The notes: generated by a model not told the origin, from the sequence alone. A stretch of DNA of 64,000 nucleotides from Calliopum simillimum (GCA_951812925.1 OX638368.1:160752492-160816491); one strand, 5' to 3'; numbered from the stretch's first letter, positions 1 through 13,083 are shown. Numbers and translations are program-made.

Positions 1-2935
1 GGCAAAATATATTTAAAGGTTGAACCAAGGTAGAATTGTAGTTGTTGTTGTTGTTTTTATTTCATTATAAGAAAGTCGTAAATTTCAAGCAACAAATGAC
101 AATTCCGAAAACGACGACAGACACCAAATGCAATAATATGCAGAAAACTTAGTACCAAGTAATGGCTGTAATTTGAATAAAAGATTCCTGTGTCATTACT
201 TTAGTCGATTTTGAAAAACTTTAAAAATTCCACAAAAATCTTTGAACATTTCGTACAAAATAATAAAAGCAAACAAAACCGTGCTTAAATACCGAGATAA
301 ACCTTATAAGGGATATTTTATAGACAAGACTTTGCATTGTGGCTGCAATTCGACCATTTTGATTTGACTTTAAAAAGCCTTAAAAATATAAAGGACATAT
401 TATCGTCTCTTAGTGCTAACTAACACTATCTTCATATCAAATTTCATAAAAATCGCTGCAGCGGCTTAGGTGTGAGAGCGTTTTTTCCATTAAGAGGCGT
501 GGCATCTACCATCGTGGGCAGACTACATTTGATCATGATTGCTATCGTTGAATAGACCTCTTTAAATTATTGGACACATGGTTTTTGTTTTTTGATTTAA
601 CGTTCAGCTTTTAAAATATTTGACCGTTCCGGGACTTTCCTAATACGGTGTATGCAATTTACAGAAAAGCGAACTTCAACAAAACATTGCTCTACAACAT
701 GCAATGTAATCTAAATAAAATTTGAGGTCATAATAGCTACAAAAATTTTCAATTCACAACAAATAATTTTTGAAACGAGAAAAGCCAAAATGAGCCACTG
801 TGTGGCGTTTGCTTATTAATTTTTTAAACAGAAAATTGCCTTTCTATTGAACTTGTACGTGCTCGAAAGCTATATGTTTAAAGAAAATTTAGTAGACTGT
901 AAAAAAATTTTACGTAAAACAATAATATTCTTTTTAATCTCCAAATATTATATAATCCACTAAATCTTCAATTATCTCACAAAATAAAGTAATCAAACTT
1001 AATGAGACTGGGAAGATAGGAAGAAGATACACAAAGAACGCTACACATCCCATCAATCATTCTTCACCCATATCAAAGTGTCATTGAAATGCAGTCAACG
1101 ACATTTCAGCGATAGACAACAGATATAGTTTTCAAAAAAAAAATACAAAATTATCACTAAACTAAACGCCACAATTTCAAATACATGCAACACTGCTATG
1201 CTTTCCCCCCTTTCGCCACATCTCCAAAACTTTTACTGTAAATGCCATATTGCAGTCAAATGAAGAATGCATTTCTGTATTTTGTCCACCCTCATAAATC
1301 TTTGGCAACGTATGGCCGCCACAGTGGCGTCAGAGTGTAAACAAAGTCTACAGAAATAAACACAAGTACCCTACGAAGAGAGCCCCTCTGACCGCAAGTA
1401 CCAACGAAAAATATCAAACACTTGTTGAAATATAACTTTTAATCAAAATTTATTAAAACGAAAACAATTCGGCAGTCGAAAAAATTATTAAGCAGCCCTT
1501 AAAAGAGTGCATGTGCTCCCAATCCAAAACAAATGAAGAAAACCTGGCGCTTATTACATTTTTCTGAAGAGCTTGTGATAAAACTGCGTGAGCAAATATT
1601 TGTATTACGATGCGATTTGATACGATTTTTTGGGCAACGGTTCGAATTATACGTTGGAGTTTGACACTAAAAGTAACAGTAGCACACACACACTATCGGC
1701 CAGAGATCGATATCGTGTCATACATTTTGTAATTTCGTGTCGCCTATCATAAGCAAATAACTAATGCGATTGTTGGAGGTGCACACGCGCAGGTGCTGCC
1801 CTGAAACCGGGCAATGAATCAACGAGTCAAAAGTTGGATATGAAAAAAGCACAAAAAATTAGAAATGAATTTAATGGCCATGAAATATTCCGAAGCAAAA
1901 TCAAATTACTATAAAAAACTCAGCTGCCTTCTATAATTTCGAACCGGATGTGATTTTTTAGTGTCCCTATTAAAATTTCCTCATTATCCCTAATTTATGT
2001 AGTTGCTTGTGCCGCTTTGTACTTGTTGTGCATTGTTTTGTGCGATACACATTACTCAGCAATGTTTTTGCTCTTCTCTTCTTTGTTTTTTATTTAAACC
2101 CTCGTTATCGTTTTTTAAAGTTTCTTTTATTTACCAACAAAAAGCCAGCAAATAACTGAAGGACATTTATTGAATGAATGAATGAACGCAATTTATATGT
2201 TGGCATTTGCACCTTAAGTTTGATGTTCTACAGCGCATGCGCAGCGCACTCGAAAATATAATTTCAGGAAAACTATTCTACAAATACAATAACGAAACAA
2301 TACATTTAGCTGCCGCCACGCGCTTCATGAGAAAGGGTTCAACAACAGCGCGCTTCCGCCAGATGTGGGCGTTTTGTTTTGTTTGGCTTTTATGGATTTC
2401 ATTCAAAACGCAAATTCACTAAGCATGATGTCTTAAGTAAAATATATCAGCGCTTACATACAAAAACTTAACATTGAGTCATGAATTTTTTTAAAAAAAA
2501 AAAAAAACTTTTTACGAAAGTCCATACGATTCAAATTAATTGAACGCTGTATATGAGCATATTTTTTAAGGAACATTTTTGGTTACATTTTAAGTAAAAT
2601 AATTTTACAGAGTAACACCAGAATTAATCTCACAATAGGGATTTTGAAGAGGCAATTATATTCAATTATATTTATAATTTACTTAGTTTTGTGCCTTTAT
2701 TTGTCAAATTTTTTGGCATAAGATAATATACTTTTGGCATTGAGATAATATACTTATGTGGTGAAAATAAGCGCCCAGAAGTATGCCAATAAAATGAAGA
2801 TGTGAATAAGCAAAGAGAAGTTTTGTGTATAGCATAAAAAGCATAATTTATAGCTGTTACTAGAACCAATCAGAAGATACACTATGTTGCTATGCAAAGC
2901 AGAGATTTCTCAGTATCAGTAATTGGAGTGTAAGC
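1..2935. other. Non-coding stretch, part of the downstream hth intron
   Basis: Contains (GTT)5 at 41-55, one copy of a dispersed repeat at about 340-520, and a short imperfect direct repeat at 2,715-2,755. The small reading frames here are AT-rich and show no family signature. The far end of the intron lies outside the window. Confidence 0.6.
340..520. repeat. Dispersed transposon-like repeat with GAGCGTTTTTTCCATT and GGCGTGGC, copy 1
   Basis: This copy has TTCGACCATTTTGATTTGAC, then TTTCATAAAAATC, then GAGCGTTTTTTCCATT and AGGCGTGGCAT. The same ordered blocks occur at 38,508-38,912 and 51,205-51,470. Such blocks with a GGGGCGTGGC core are common in fly genomes as non-coding parts of transposons; the family is not identified. 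Confidence 0.7.
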
Positions 2936-4204
2936 TAGAGATGTCACGAATAATCGGCCACTATTCGGAAATTGCCCTATTTGGTCACTTTTGTATTCAG
3001 TGTTAATAATAGCACTCAATACTTGGCCTTAGACCAAATATAGGAAAAACAGCTTGTTTTGCTATTTTTGAATCAATTTAACAAAACAAGGTAATTTTAT
3101 TGTACATAAAACATGGAACGGCAGTTAAAAGTATCAGTCTGTTTCTTGAAAATTCAATTTAAATTATATCAACATCCTATTTTGCTCCGAAATATCATCA
3201 ACTAAAATATAGAAAATACTTTTTATTGCACTTTGAAAACTTTTAAGATTGGGATATCTCCGAGTTAAAAAAATATTGAGTTTTGAAGAAAAAATCGAGC
3301 ACTATCAAATGGAGCCATCCATTAATTACGTAAGATTCTCAGGGGGGAGGAGTTAGTGAAAAATCTTACGGTTTTTTATTTGAGGGAGAGGGAGCTAGAC
3401 AAAATCTTACTTAATATTATCATCAAATGAAAATCAGCGCATACATATAACAATTAATTAATTATAGATTATACATATCGTTAGCTTCATCAGAACTATC
3501 AAAGGTCAAAAAATCAAAACTTGAGTCAAGGTCATGGGATTTATTTTTTTTTTTTTTGTTTGTTGGTGAGGAGGTAACAAAATGCTGAAGGCATCCTTGG
3601 AATGCCCAAGCATTTTTCTTTTTTTTTTGCGATTTGCCGTGATGTCTTTATTGTTTTTCAGTGTTTTTCTCCACAAAAGTGGCTATCAATCGGCAGTTCT
3701 GTTCGCTGCTAGTCATCTTATTTAAAATATTTTTGAGTGTTATGCTTCCAACATTGTCTTCTAGCCTTCTTCGCATGTCTTGCCATCGCAAGCACTGAAA
3801 AAAAGTGTGTTCAGTGTCGTCTACTTGAGAATCGCCGTATTAGAAATGGAATTAAATTTTGAGGCTTTATGGCTCTGTAAGTTTTTTCAAAAATGAAATC
3901 CTGAGGCGAATTTTATACAGAGTCTAATTGTCGATTAAACTCAACTTAAGAAGTAGTCAGCGATTTGTAATTTGGGAAGGGCATTTATTTCTTGAAAAAA
4001 AAAAAAAAATAAAAATCCTCTTATAGGGCCCTTATGAGCCAGTATTTGCAAATGAGATAGAACTTAAGTTTGAAAATAACAATTTTAATGTTTTTTTTAC
4101 GATTTACTATGTGAGAGTAATGTTTGGCCGCCGAATATTTGGCTATTCGAGTGAGAGCTTAGCATTATATTCGGTACTTGGCCTAATCACTATTCGTAAC
4201 ACTA
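2936..4204. mobile_element. Candidate inverted-end element with TAAGC flanks, containing a non-LTR fragment
   Basis: The left end reads TAGAGATGTCACGAATAATC. The right end, reverse-complemented, reads TAGTGTTACGAATAGTG. Both are followed inside by ATTCGG-type motifs. TAAGC directly flanks both sides (2,931-2,935 and 4,205-4,209). The ends resemble hAT-type termini, but a 5-bp flank is not the 8 bp expected of hAT, so superfamily is open. The interior holds the non-LTR 3' end at 3,541-3,835 and a one-sided CCATCCATTAATTACGTAAG motif at 3,316. Confidence 0.45.
3541..3835 (-). pseudogene. 3' end of a non-LTR retrotransposon: ORF2 C-terminus, 3' UTR and A tail
   Basis: On the minus strand the frame ending at about 3,660 reads DDTEHTFFQCLRWQDMRRRL, then VGSITLKNILNKM and CRLIATFVEKNTEKQ, stop. 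This is the typical C-terminal zinc-knuckle-like tail after the reverse transcriptase of R1/LOA/Jockey-group elements (His-X-Phe-Phe-X-Cys-X-Arg-Trp, then Leu...Met...Trp/Cys...Phe). The rest of ORF2 is absent, as expected for 5' truncation during target-primed insertion. A T-run at 3,541-3,557 would be the poly(A) tail. The upstream codons run into a stop near 3,850, so it is dead. The clade is not assigned. Confidence 0.75.
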
Positions 4205-6590
4205 TAAGCACTTAAATGAAGGTTAAATATAGGAAAAAGATGCGAAATTATTTGTTGTTTTTATTGCATCCCTATCAAGAGGGATAACTCTTAAGAAATA
4301 AGCTTGATAGTTTTAACACTAAGTTTCGTGAAAATACATACATATATCTAAAGCCACTTTCACTTATGCTTTTCCAAAGGAAAACCTATTTATAACCAAG
4401 AGAATTTTTTACAAATTTTATATAAAAACAACATCAAATGGAATAGTAAACACTCATTAGACACAATTCTGTTTTGAACTCTGTTTAACCGGAACACATA
4501 AAAACTCTCTTCTTCTACAAATAGAAAAAGGACAATTTAAGTCAGGATGGCTGACAACAACACAACAGCAGGAGAATCAAAATAAACAAATTTGCTGTTA
4601 TGCTCCATTTTGTACGCACTGAACATAACAATAAATGGCCAGTATCCGCAATTTTCAATATCAGACCTTTACCGGTTCCCAGCCACATAATTTTAAGTTA
4701 AGCAACGGAAACTGCCATCAATGACCATTCAACTTACTGGAGAGGAGGAAAGGGTTGCGCACATTGCCAGCACAGTTTCTCTAACTAAACTTTGAACTTT
4801 TTTGTTAGACATTTAGATAAGCTTTGATTTCTTAGCAGAGTTTAATGCAGGCAGCAGCATCATTTTATGTATTTCTCAACAGCCAAGTCGAAAGTTAAGT
4901 AAAATCAACAATCGTACGCCCATTACCCCAACCCCCCTGATGCCATGAAGAATCTAAAAAACAAATCCATAAAATTTTATTTACTCTGCTCGAACAAATG
5001 AAGGAAATGCATTTTATTTTTGCTTAAATTTCCTGTTTCTGACCAGTGGCTTAACTGCTGCTGCTTGCTACAAGAGAGCACTTTGGAGGGCTTAGATGGT
5101 CGCCGTACCTACGGAATTGTCCGGCTTCTCTGATTGCTATCTAAATGACGGTTTGAATGTTTTTTAGAGCTTCTTATATGGATTAAAAAACGATTTAAAT
5201 GTGAATGTACAAAATAAAAATGAGAGAAACGGAAAAAAAGGACATGTCGTCCGTAATGGCAGGAAAAGCTGAACATTTGTGGCCAACATTTTTAAGGCAG
5301 ATAAGCGCGCAGAGTGAGCATTACAAAAATAAATAAACATTTTCGTTGCAGAACGATTGCCGAGAGAGAGAGAGGGGGAGGGAGTGCAGGAAGTTAGTTT
5401 TGGATAAGGAAATTAAGTTGATATTTGATTTTTTTCTTTTTCGCTTTTCGATAAAAAATAGCAAACACACACTCCTGCAATCAGATTTCGTCTAGTCGGG
5501 CGCATCTTCTTCAGTTACTGTTGTGAATTTTTGGTTGGGTCACATTCATTGATTTGGGCCGCACTTCGTCTCTAACGCCGGAGTTGATGACATTGATGAA
5601 TTGCTGTTTAAATCAGGAAATCAGTCATGTCGATGCACCGTCGTCTTTGTGTGCATACAGAGAGTGTTGCCATTGTTGCTGTTGTTGTATTGCTTTTAAT
5701 ATCATTAACAGCGATTTGCAGAAGCATTAAATGAATTATTTTCTTTTGGTCTCCCCGTTCCGTTCCGTTTCGATTACGATATTACGCTTTCACAGTCTAA
5801 TCGTCAAATGCGTAGTTACTCATCTATTTTACGTTAAGTTGAATTTTCAATCTTCAAATCGTACTGCAATGAAAGCGCAATCTCTTCGCTACGCTTACGT
5901 TTCAAAGACATTACGTTACGTTACACATTCTGTGTGCCTTTAGCTCGGGGTGAATTTTAATGAAAACGCGTGGCTTTATGCACGGAATTATTGTATTTTT
6001 CATTTTCACAAACTCCTCTGAGAGTGGATTTTATTCATTCGCAAGAAATGTCGATTTGATTTATTACCCAGTAAGGTTGCTGCTTTCTTATCAGTGTGGG
6101 GAAGTTTAAGAGTTTCTTCGCATGCATTGAATATAAAAAATTGTAAGTGTAAGCGGGGCTAGATTCTATTACGGCTTCGAATATATTGCACAATGAGAGC
6201 TTTCGAAGAGAAAACAATCAACTAAAAAGCAATGGAACCCAGTTGTACTGAGAATGTTTTAAGTTTTTGAAATATTAAGAAGTGACTTTGAAACTAATTT
6301 CATATCAATTAATTTATTCACTAACTTTACTAACCTTTAAGACTATAACAAGGAGAAAGATTTTCCCAACTGATGTTCATTATCATTAGAACTAATCATC
6401 TGATTCGCATTGTCACTTAAAACGAAAATCTGTAAAAATTCAGATATCATTTTAGTTTATTACTGCCAACGTTTGTCCGATTAAATATTATGGATCTTTC
6501 CCGCTGATAAAAGTTTTGATATAAAAAGACTCAAAATGTTTCATAATACAAATTGTCATCGACCAATTTGATGAAAACTGATCGCACCGA
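4205..6590. other. Non-coding intronic stretch
   Basis: AT-rich with a (GA)n-rich patch near 5,361-5,381 and several TTACG motifs at 5,770-5,925. No transposon ends or conserved protein recognised. Confidence 0.5.
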
Positions 6591-6599
6591 ATTTTTTTT

Positions 6600-7135
6600 A
6601 GTGTCCAGGTAAATAACCATAACTGTTGATTTGGGCTGATGAGGAATCCAAAAAGATTTTGGAACTACCGTTGTATTGTATTCTACCGTTACGTCTACAA
6701 AAATGCACTCTTTGGTGTGATTTATGGGCTGGTGGAATCATCGGTCTATATATTTTTAAAACTGAGGACATAACTGTCAATGGCGAGCTCTACCGCACCA
6801 TGATAACAAACTTTTTGTTGCCTGAAATTAAAGGCCGTGCTGTCGGCGAAATTTGGTTTCAGCAAGACGGTGCTACGCCACACACATCGCGCGAAACAGT
6901 GGCGTTATTGAAAATCATTTTAAAGGACATATCATTTTGCAACTCTGGATTTTGTTTTTTTGAAGTTATGTGAAGCTAAAAGTCTTCGTCGATAAGCCAG
7001 CTACGATTCAAAACTAACAATCCAACATTACTCACGTAATTCACGATATACCGGTAGCAATGCTGGCAAGAGTGATCGAAAACTGTATCTTCCGAAAAGT
7101 CGCGGCCAATATTTGAATGAAAATTTGTTTAAAAC
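6600..7135 (+). pseudogene. Decayed mariner/IS630-type transposase
   Basis: An open segment at 6,626-6,973 reads IWADEESKK, then CTLWCDLWAGGIIGLYIF, then ITVNGELYRTMITNFLLPEI and EIWFQQDGATPHTSRETVAL. These are hallmark blocks of the Tc1/mariner-like DDE transposases widespread in insects; the D of QQD is the second catalytic aspartate. After this the frame breaks. About 20 residues around the WPPRSCDLTP block are lost, and the C-terminal part resumes in other frames (VKLKVFVDKPATIQ near 6,970-7,013, then MLARVIENC and SRGQYLNENLF up to about 7,125). The N-terminal DNA-binding half is missing. It cannot make an active transposase. Confidence 0.9.
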
Positions 7136-7139
7136 ATAT

Positions 7140-10100
7140 CAGAGATATCCATTTGCCAGTTTTTTGGATTATTTTTAGCGTACAACATTCAATATCTTAA
7201 TCTAAAAATCAATCAAAAAATGCAGTTATTTTGATGTTCATAAGGTGTTTGGTCTTGAAATAGTATTTCTTTTGTTCCATTACAAAACTCTCATTCTGTT
7301 TTGTCACATTAACAATTTGATTTGTTTATAAAAAAGTGCAACACTGGTGCCGTTTGATTTATTACTTTCAAGCACTACAACCAACTTCTTCCATCCCCAG
7401 ACACTGCTGCCGGCTAATTACAATAATGAAACAATTATGCAGTTTCAGTCTGCAGTTTGCATTTCATGCGGTTCGTCTCCATTTGGTTTATTAATTTAGC
7501 ATATGCGAAATAATTAATTACTGTCACGCCTTCGGAAAACCCCAGCACCCCTCATTCTTTTGGACGCTCATTTGCAGCGTCAACATTTCTAGATCCAAAT
7601 ACGACCATTTTTATGGGCAACATTGCAGCGCAGACACTTGCCGTAGATGACTTTTCTTTCTTTTATTTGTCAGTTGTTGTTGTTGTTCCTCTGGCTTTCG
7701 TTAGTGTGGCAAATACATTAGGCACTTTGGAATAAAAAGTACAAAAACAATCATCTTAAGTGAAATAACACTGGTGCTATTTCTGTTGTTGCTGTTGTTG
7801 TTGTCGCCATTATGCCCTCCCTAGTTTTCCGCAAACGGGGCATGTGACGCGCCGCCTCTCTTGCAAAGTCGCTTGGCTTTCAACTTGCGGCTACCAAGTT
7901 GACGGTTTTGCACTGGAGGCCGTCGTTGTCGTGGCTGTCATTTTTATTATACCGTAAGCAGCATGTGCAGTGAGCACGTCGTCAGTCGTCCGACGCCATT
8001 CGCGTAAATTCAACGTTTTCTCCCCATTTTTGCATTTTGCAATCGCAGAAATACACCCACTTACAAACATTCTATGTATGCCATGCATATGTATACAAAC
8101 ACACATATGTAAATGCATTAAGCAGCCATTATTATTACAGTCAAAGACTAAACAAAGTCAACACGAACGTCATGGAATTTGAACCCAAAAATGAAAAAAA
8201 AATTCAGGGCATATGATTACTTTCTTGGGAGAAAAAATAATGAAAAGTAAAATATCTGGGCCCCAGTAGGAAATTTTCATACGATGAATATAAGCAAACT
8301 CTGCAGACATTAAAATTGGTAACTTCTCATTGGTCCATGAGAATGACTGAATGCGTATAATGTAGATTACTGTTATGTATCCTAAGCAAGCACCGATCTG
8401 CTTATGTCAATTTCAGTCTTCCTCACAAACACAACATCATCTGGTTATCGTTGACATAGCGACATTTAATTTAAAATAAATTAAATAAAAACATAAATTG
8501 GTCTGATGATGGTTACGTGGCGGTAACCGAAACATATGTCACCACAGCCATGTTCAGTGGTTTTTTCTCTTCTCCTAATTGTCATAATATTCTAAGTTGG
8601 AAAATGCATGGAATTTTCGATTCTTGCAAAACATTGACTAAAGTTCATAAAATTAGTATAGCGACTAAAATACTAATGGTTCTCCAAGCCACGGAAGGAA
8701 CTCTCGAAAGCTAAGCTGGTCAATACTAAATAGTTAAAAAAACTTTTGCTTGAAAAGATTTGTTTATTTTTTTTTAAAAATTTTTTTTAAAAATAAAAGT
8801 TTTTAAGAATAGCTGTATTTTTGATTCGTTCCTTAATTTGTCATAACTATGCGTTAGAAAATGCATTGATAGATTTATGTATATGAAAATCGTTATTTGC
8901 AAATATATGACTAAAATTTCAATTAAAAAAAAAAAAGTTTTTTATAAAAGTATTTTATTTCAAAAAGTTTAAAGTAATTTACTTTTTAGTCCAATTGATT
9001 TAAAAGTTTGAAGTCTGATTTATTTATTTCAAGGTCTGGTAAAAAGCCCAAGGCGCGTCTGGAAAATTTTTTGTGCGACCAGGTTGTCATAGATTTGGAA
9101 GTTTTGCTGTATCAAGAATTCCTTAAAAAAAACAAGTTTCAGCTCATCGAATTGGTGCACATTATTCTTCTAATACATTGTTCCACTACCTTGGTTAATC
9201 AAATTAAAACAGACTTAACCAAAGCTCTGCGTTCATAATGTCACACTTGGTTTAGTTTTTGAAAGTTTGTGTGTTATTATAAAACTCATAGCACTACTTG
9301 CACGTTTTTCTGGCTTGTTCTCATTGTCTTGGTTAACCAGATTGAAATAAGATTAAACTAATAAGCAAAAATCACCGTTCAAACTATGTGGTTTGGTCTT
9401 TGGTCTGACATTGCACTGACAATTGATTTCTTGTTAATCAAATCAACACACAACTTGCACTTTAAGTAATTTTTTATTTAAGCTGTCATCACAAGGGCTG
9501 CAGCTGGAAATTCTTTTTGTATTGCAAAGTTATCGGGTTTGTATTAAACTAATTAAATCTCCTTAACCAGGCAAGTGTAAATCGGCTATCACTCATAGTT
9601 GTGTATGTTTTTTATTGCAGCAATATATTTGTTTTGTATCATTTTGATATATTTGGGTCAAAAAAATACTAGCATGATTTTTCTATAGGAATTTTCTGAT
9701 AATCGCCTTAATCAAGCAAGTGTGGGTAGACATCTTGGTATCGGAGAATCGCTGTGAAATCATTATTCTGCTAAAACGAAGTAAAATGCATGATCTAACT
9801 CAGAGTGATCTCCAAAATCATAATAATGGCTTGCATTGACATTTCAAAATCATTCACTTTATGTCTGAAAATTAAAAGAAAGTTTAACCTCACCAATCCT
9901 GCGTAATAGACCACAAATTTCATATGTTTGCAAGATTTCCGACTGGTCGTATGCGTGCGCGCATGTGTAACGAATTTGCTGGAAGTTTAGTTTTTAATAC
10001 TCTGCCATTTGTAGGAGGAGCAGTACCGAACACAACAAAATGTTGCGTGTTTAATTTAAGCAAATTCTATGCCAAAAAAGGGCACAACAAATGCAGCATC

Positions 10101-11600
10101 AAGTGTACATAAAGAAATGAAAAAAAAAAAAACTTGAAATTTGTAACTCAAATTGATTTACAAATGCAGAAATGGATAAAAAAAGTTGGCCTTAGAAGGC
10201 TGTGAATATTCCTAATTATGGGGTCTACTTTTAGTTGTATTATTTTTGGTTGGTTGAATGTCGGCCTCTGACAACAACAACATTAGTAACTGAAGTTTTC
10301 TGTCTACATGTCTGGCGACGTGCTGCTGCAATTTCATTATTGTTATTATTGCTTCTGACGTTTGTTGCTGTTGTTGTAGTTGTTGCCTTGGCAATTGTTA
10401 CCCTTTTTTGGCACATCCATTAGCACCACGGTCTGCATTTTTAAGCCACACACTGCATTTCGTGCACAATGGCCAACGTACGTGGCGGCATGGCAGCGCA
10501 GGCGAGTAGACAGCCAGCACCAAAGACTACAACTACAACAACAACTAAACCCCAAGCAAACACAGCCCAACCAGCCAACCAACCGAAACCAATGACGACA
10601 ACATATTCGCGAATCATTCACTCACTCGCTCGCTCACTCACGTGCTCCAGTCAGTCAGCCATGCCGTCAGTCATCGTGGCTTTTCTTACAGTTTTATGAT
10701 GGACGCGAGTCAACCGCCGTCTACACGGAATTCCATATATAAACAACTAAACTGTTAATTATCGACATTTAATATGGCTGTTAATAATGTGGCATTATGT
10801 ATTTATATGGGCGATTGTATATGTGTGTGTCTGAAGACTTTTGTGGCTGTGTGTCCCAATAGTAAGAAGCGGGCGCCACAAGTAAAATGTCGGATTGAAT
10901 TTTATTGAATGTTGGTAGAACGCTGCTGTCGAACAGCGTTAAGATAATTAACTTCCATTGACATCTTATTTTTTAACACTAGAGTGACGTACTTAGTGTA
11001 CTTTGCAATGTAAGAATTAATTATTAAAGTGTATGAGGCTACATGAGTACGATCACTAATAGAGACTTCTAAGCTTTGAAATAAAATTCGTCAACAAATT
11101 TATATGCTCTCGTTTTAGAGTGATTTCTTCAAAGCGCCCATTTTTGGAATTTCTTATTTTTTATTTTTTGGGCGGAACTTAAAGTATAAATTTTTCTAAC
11201 GTTTTTACCAATGCGAAAACCTAATGCACCTATTCTTATGTAGGCGATTCTATTCTACAAAAAAGCCACAATTTTTGTTTTCAAAGTTACAAGAAAGTTA
11301 GGGAATTTCAAAATATCCACGGTAAAGGATTTCTGCACTTAAATGAGCGTTAAAGCTACAAACTTGATTATACAATTGAAATTTTCGAAATGTTTTCTTT
11401 TGAAGACTAAAATGTAAACATAATTGTCAAATTGTGCAGAAAAGTCAAATTAGAGCCGATTTGATCAAAACTTCAGAACAAAAATTGTTTCATCTAAAGT
11501 GTATATTGTGCAAAGTTACGAGTCACTCAAAAAATTAGTTAAGTTGTAAGGAGTTTTATAAATATTATAGTTTTTAAACTTAAAAGTATTTAAACTTGAA
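7140..11600. other. Non-coding intronic stretch with possible regulatory islands
   Basis: 7,350-8,170 and 10,230-10,730 are less AT-rich, carry GTT/CTG repeats (7,673-7,687; 7,782-7,802) and look single-copy, as fly enhancer-bearing introns often do. 9,180-9,580 has loosely repeated TTGGTTAAYCARATT motifs. No protein-coding signature; the frame at 10,469-10,699 is repeat-driven (ACAACTACAACA). Confidence 0.45.
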
Positions 11601-11603
11601 TTT

Positions 11604-11842
11604 GCCAATGTTAAAAGGGTGGATGTCAATAAAGGGCAAAAGTAATGTCATACGCATTAAGTGCCGTAACAATAGGTTATTTGACCGATATTATTTTTTA
11701 ATTTCAATTTCAATTTCACACTATCAAGTAAACTTTTTGTGAAAACAGAGATAAATTTTATTAATTTCTAACAAAATGACAGCTATTTAATATTATGACA
11801 TTACTTTTGCTTTTTATTGACTTCCGCGTTTTTAACATTTTC
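11604..11842. mobile_element. Small foldback MITE, about 240 bp
   Basis: Arms 11,604-11,653 and 11,793-11,842 are inverted copies: GTCAATAAAGGGCAAAAGTA on the left against GTCAATAAAAAGCAAAAGTA in the reverse complement of the right, flanked by AATGTTAAAA blocks in both. About 140 bp of AT-rich loop lies between. No target duplication was recognised, so the ends are approximate. Confidence 0.7.
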
Positions 11843-11844
11843 CG

Positions 11845-12923
11845 ATTCGCTTGGTCTGTGTTAAATTTTTATCGTCGAAGATAGATACGGTACAGGTATT
11901 TTTACCACTACAGAGCGCCTTTATCGTTACACAATACTTCAAAGAACGCAGTTACATATGTCATATATAGAAAACGTTAGACAATAAAGAATTTTACGGC
12001 ATTTGTAAAATTGGTCATTTGGTAAGAAAGTTACACAAAGTTCTTAAAGGAGAACATAAAAATTCGCATTCATTTTTAGTGAAAGATTATTCAGATGATA
12101 TTCTTCGATTCGCACACTAATACAATTTGTGTAAAAAATCAATTTTTAATTTTTCTCAAGTCAACACCCATTTTTGGGTTGGTTCATTCATAGATTATTT
12201 GGAGTTGCATACATCGTCCTTTAGGTTTGGATCACAAATTGTATGTGCTCTAAAATCTATCGCATGAATACGCAAGCAAGGTACATTACATAGGTATATA
12301 CGGAAGCATCTGCTTTATATTGCCAAAGTAACTTTGTGCCGGATGCTATGGTTTTTCTTTATCTTTCCTGGGACTATTGGTACGTTATTGGTTTGCAATA
12401 TGTTTGCTGTTGCTCTATTCGCTTGCTTATAAAATAAAAAGTGCTCAAACATGCTGCACACACGTATAAATATAGATGAAATTTTCACGTAGCTCGGAAC
12501 AAAATTACAAACAGAATTAGCGAATGAAATAAATCCAGTCGAAATTGATACACTCATCCATTTGATAAGGTTAAAAAATAACAAACATGTGACGTAATTT
12601 TCTGTCTGAAAATTTTTGAAGTAATTAATGCACAGTTCTAGTGCTTTTTAAGATGCAGCTAAAATACTGCAAAATATTAAAGGATTACACATATGAAGCA
12701 CTGGCTTCAATAGAACAGGATAAATTCTATGTTTAACTACAGATCATTAAGTTAACAACTGTTAAACTTCTATTTGAAGAATTATATTTCTATGAAATCT
12801 GTTGGTTTTAAATGCTGTATTTCTTCAACTCAAACTTTTATTTTTATTAAGTTTTCAACCAGTCGAAATTACTCGTTGCTAGCACCTTTAACACTTATAT
12901 CATATTTTTATGTTGCAACTTAC
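11845..12923. other. hth intron immediately downstream of the homeodomain exon
   Basis: The sequence follows the GTAAGT donor at 12,923. A minus-strand frame at 12,315-12,584 is open for 89 codons, but it has no splice-consistent link to the exon and no recognised motif. I treat it as chance. Confidence 0.5.
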
Positions 12924-13072
12924 CGTTAAATGCTGAAACAGCCACGCTCTTAAAATATTTGTTGCTACTTTTGGGAAAATGCCACGTTTCTTTTGGTTCT
13001 TTTTACCATTCGCATCGTCATCCTCCTCGCCGGTGCCTTCGCCACTACCTATACTCGCATTACTCGCATCAC
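12924..13072 (-). CDS. hth: homothorax coding exon: acidic linker, homeodomain N-terminal arm and helix 1
   Basis: The acceptor is CTTTTCAG|GTGATG and the donor TTAACG|GTAAGT on the minus strand. The exon is 149 bp: two bases completing Gly with the microexon, then 49 codons. In order it encodes a Ser/Gly-rich stretch ([10 protein letters not shown]), an acidic run (EGTGEEDDD), a basic linker (KKNQKKR) and the start of the TALE homeodomain ([20 protein letters not shown]). The exon stops before the His-Pro-Tyr-Pro TALE loop, so the homeodomain is split by an intron; helices 2 and 3 are outside the window. The pyrimidine tract is partly a (CTT)5 microsatellite. Reading past the donor gives seven more residues and a stop at about 12,900. 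Confidence 0.96.
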
Positions 13073-13083
13073 CTGAAAAGTAT

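Noticed and set aside
5770..5925. Repeated TTACG pentamers as a binding-site cluster
   Set aside because: Spacing irregular and motif short; cannot be separated from chance without statistics.
12315..12584. 89-codon minus-strand frame near the homeodomain exon, considered as an alternative hth 3' exon
   Set aside because: No acceptor site in a fitting phase was evident, the sequence matches nothing I recognise, and it does not resemble HPYPSEDQKK.
1..12900. Search for the next hth exon (PYP loop, helices 2-3, WFINARRR)
   Set aside because: No reverse-complement match to the WFINARRR coding pattern found by eye; it probably lies beyond the left edge.
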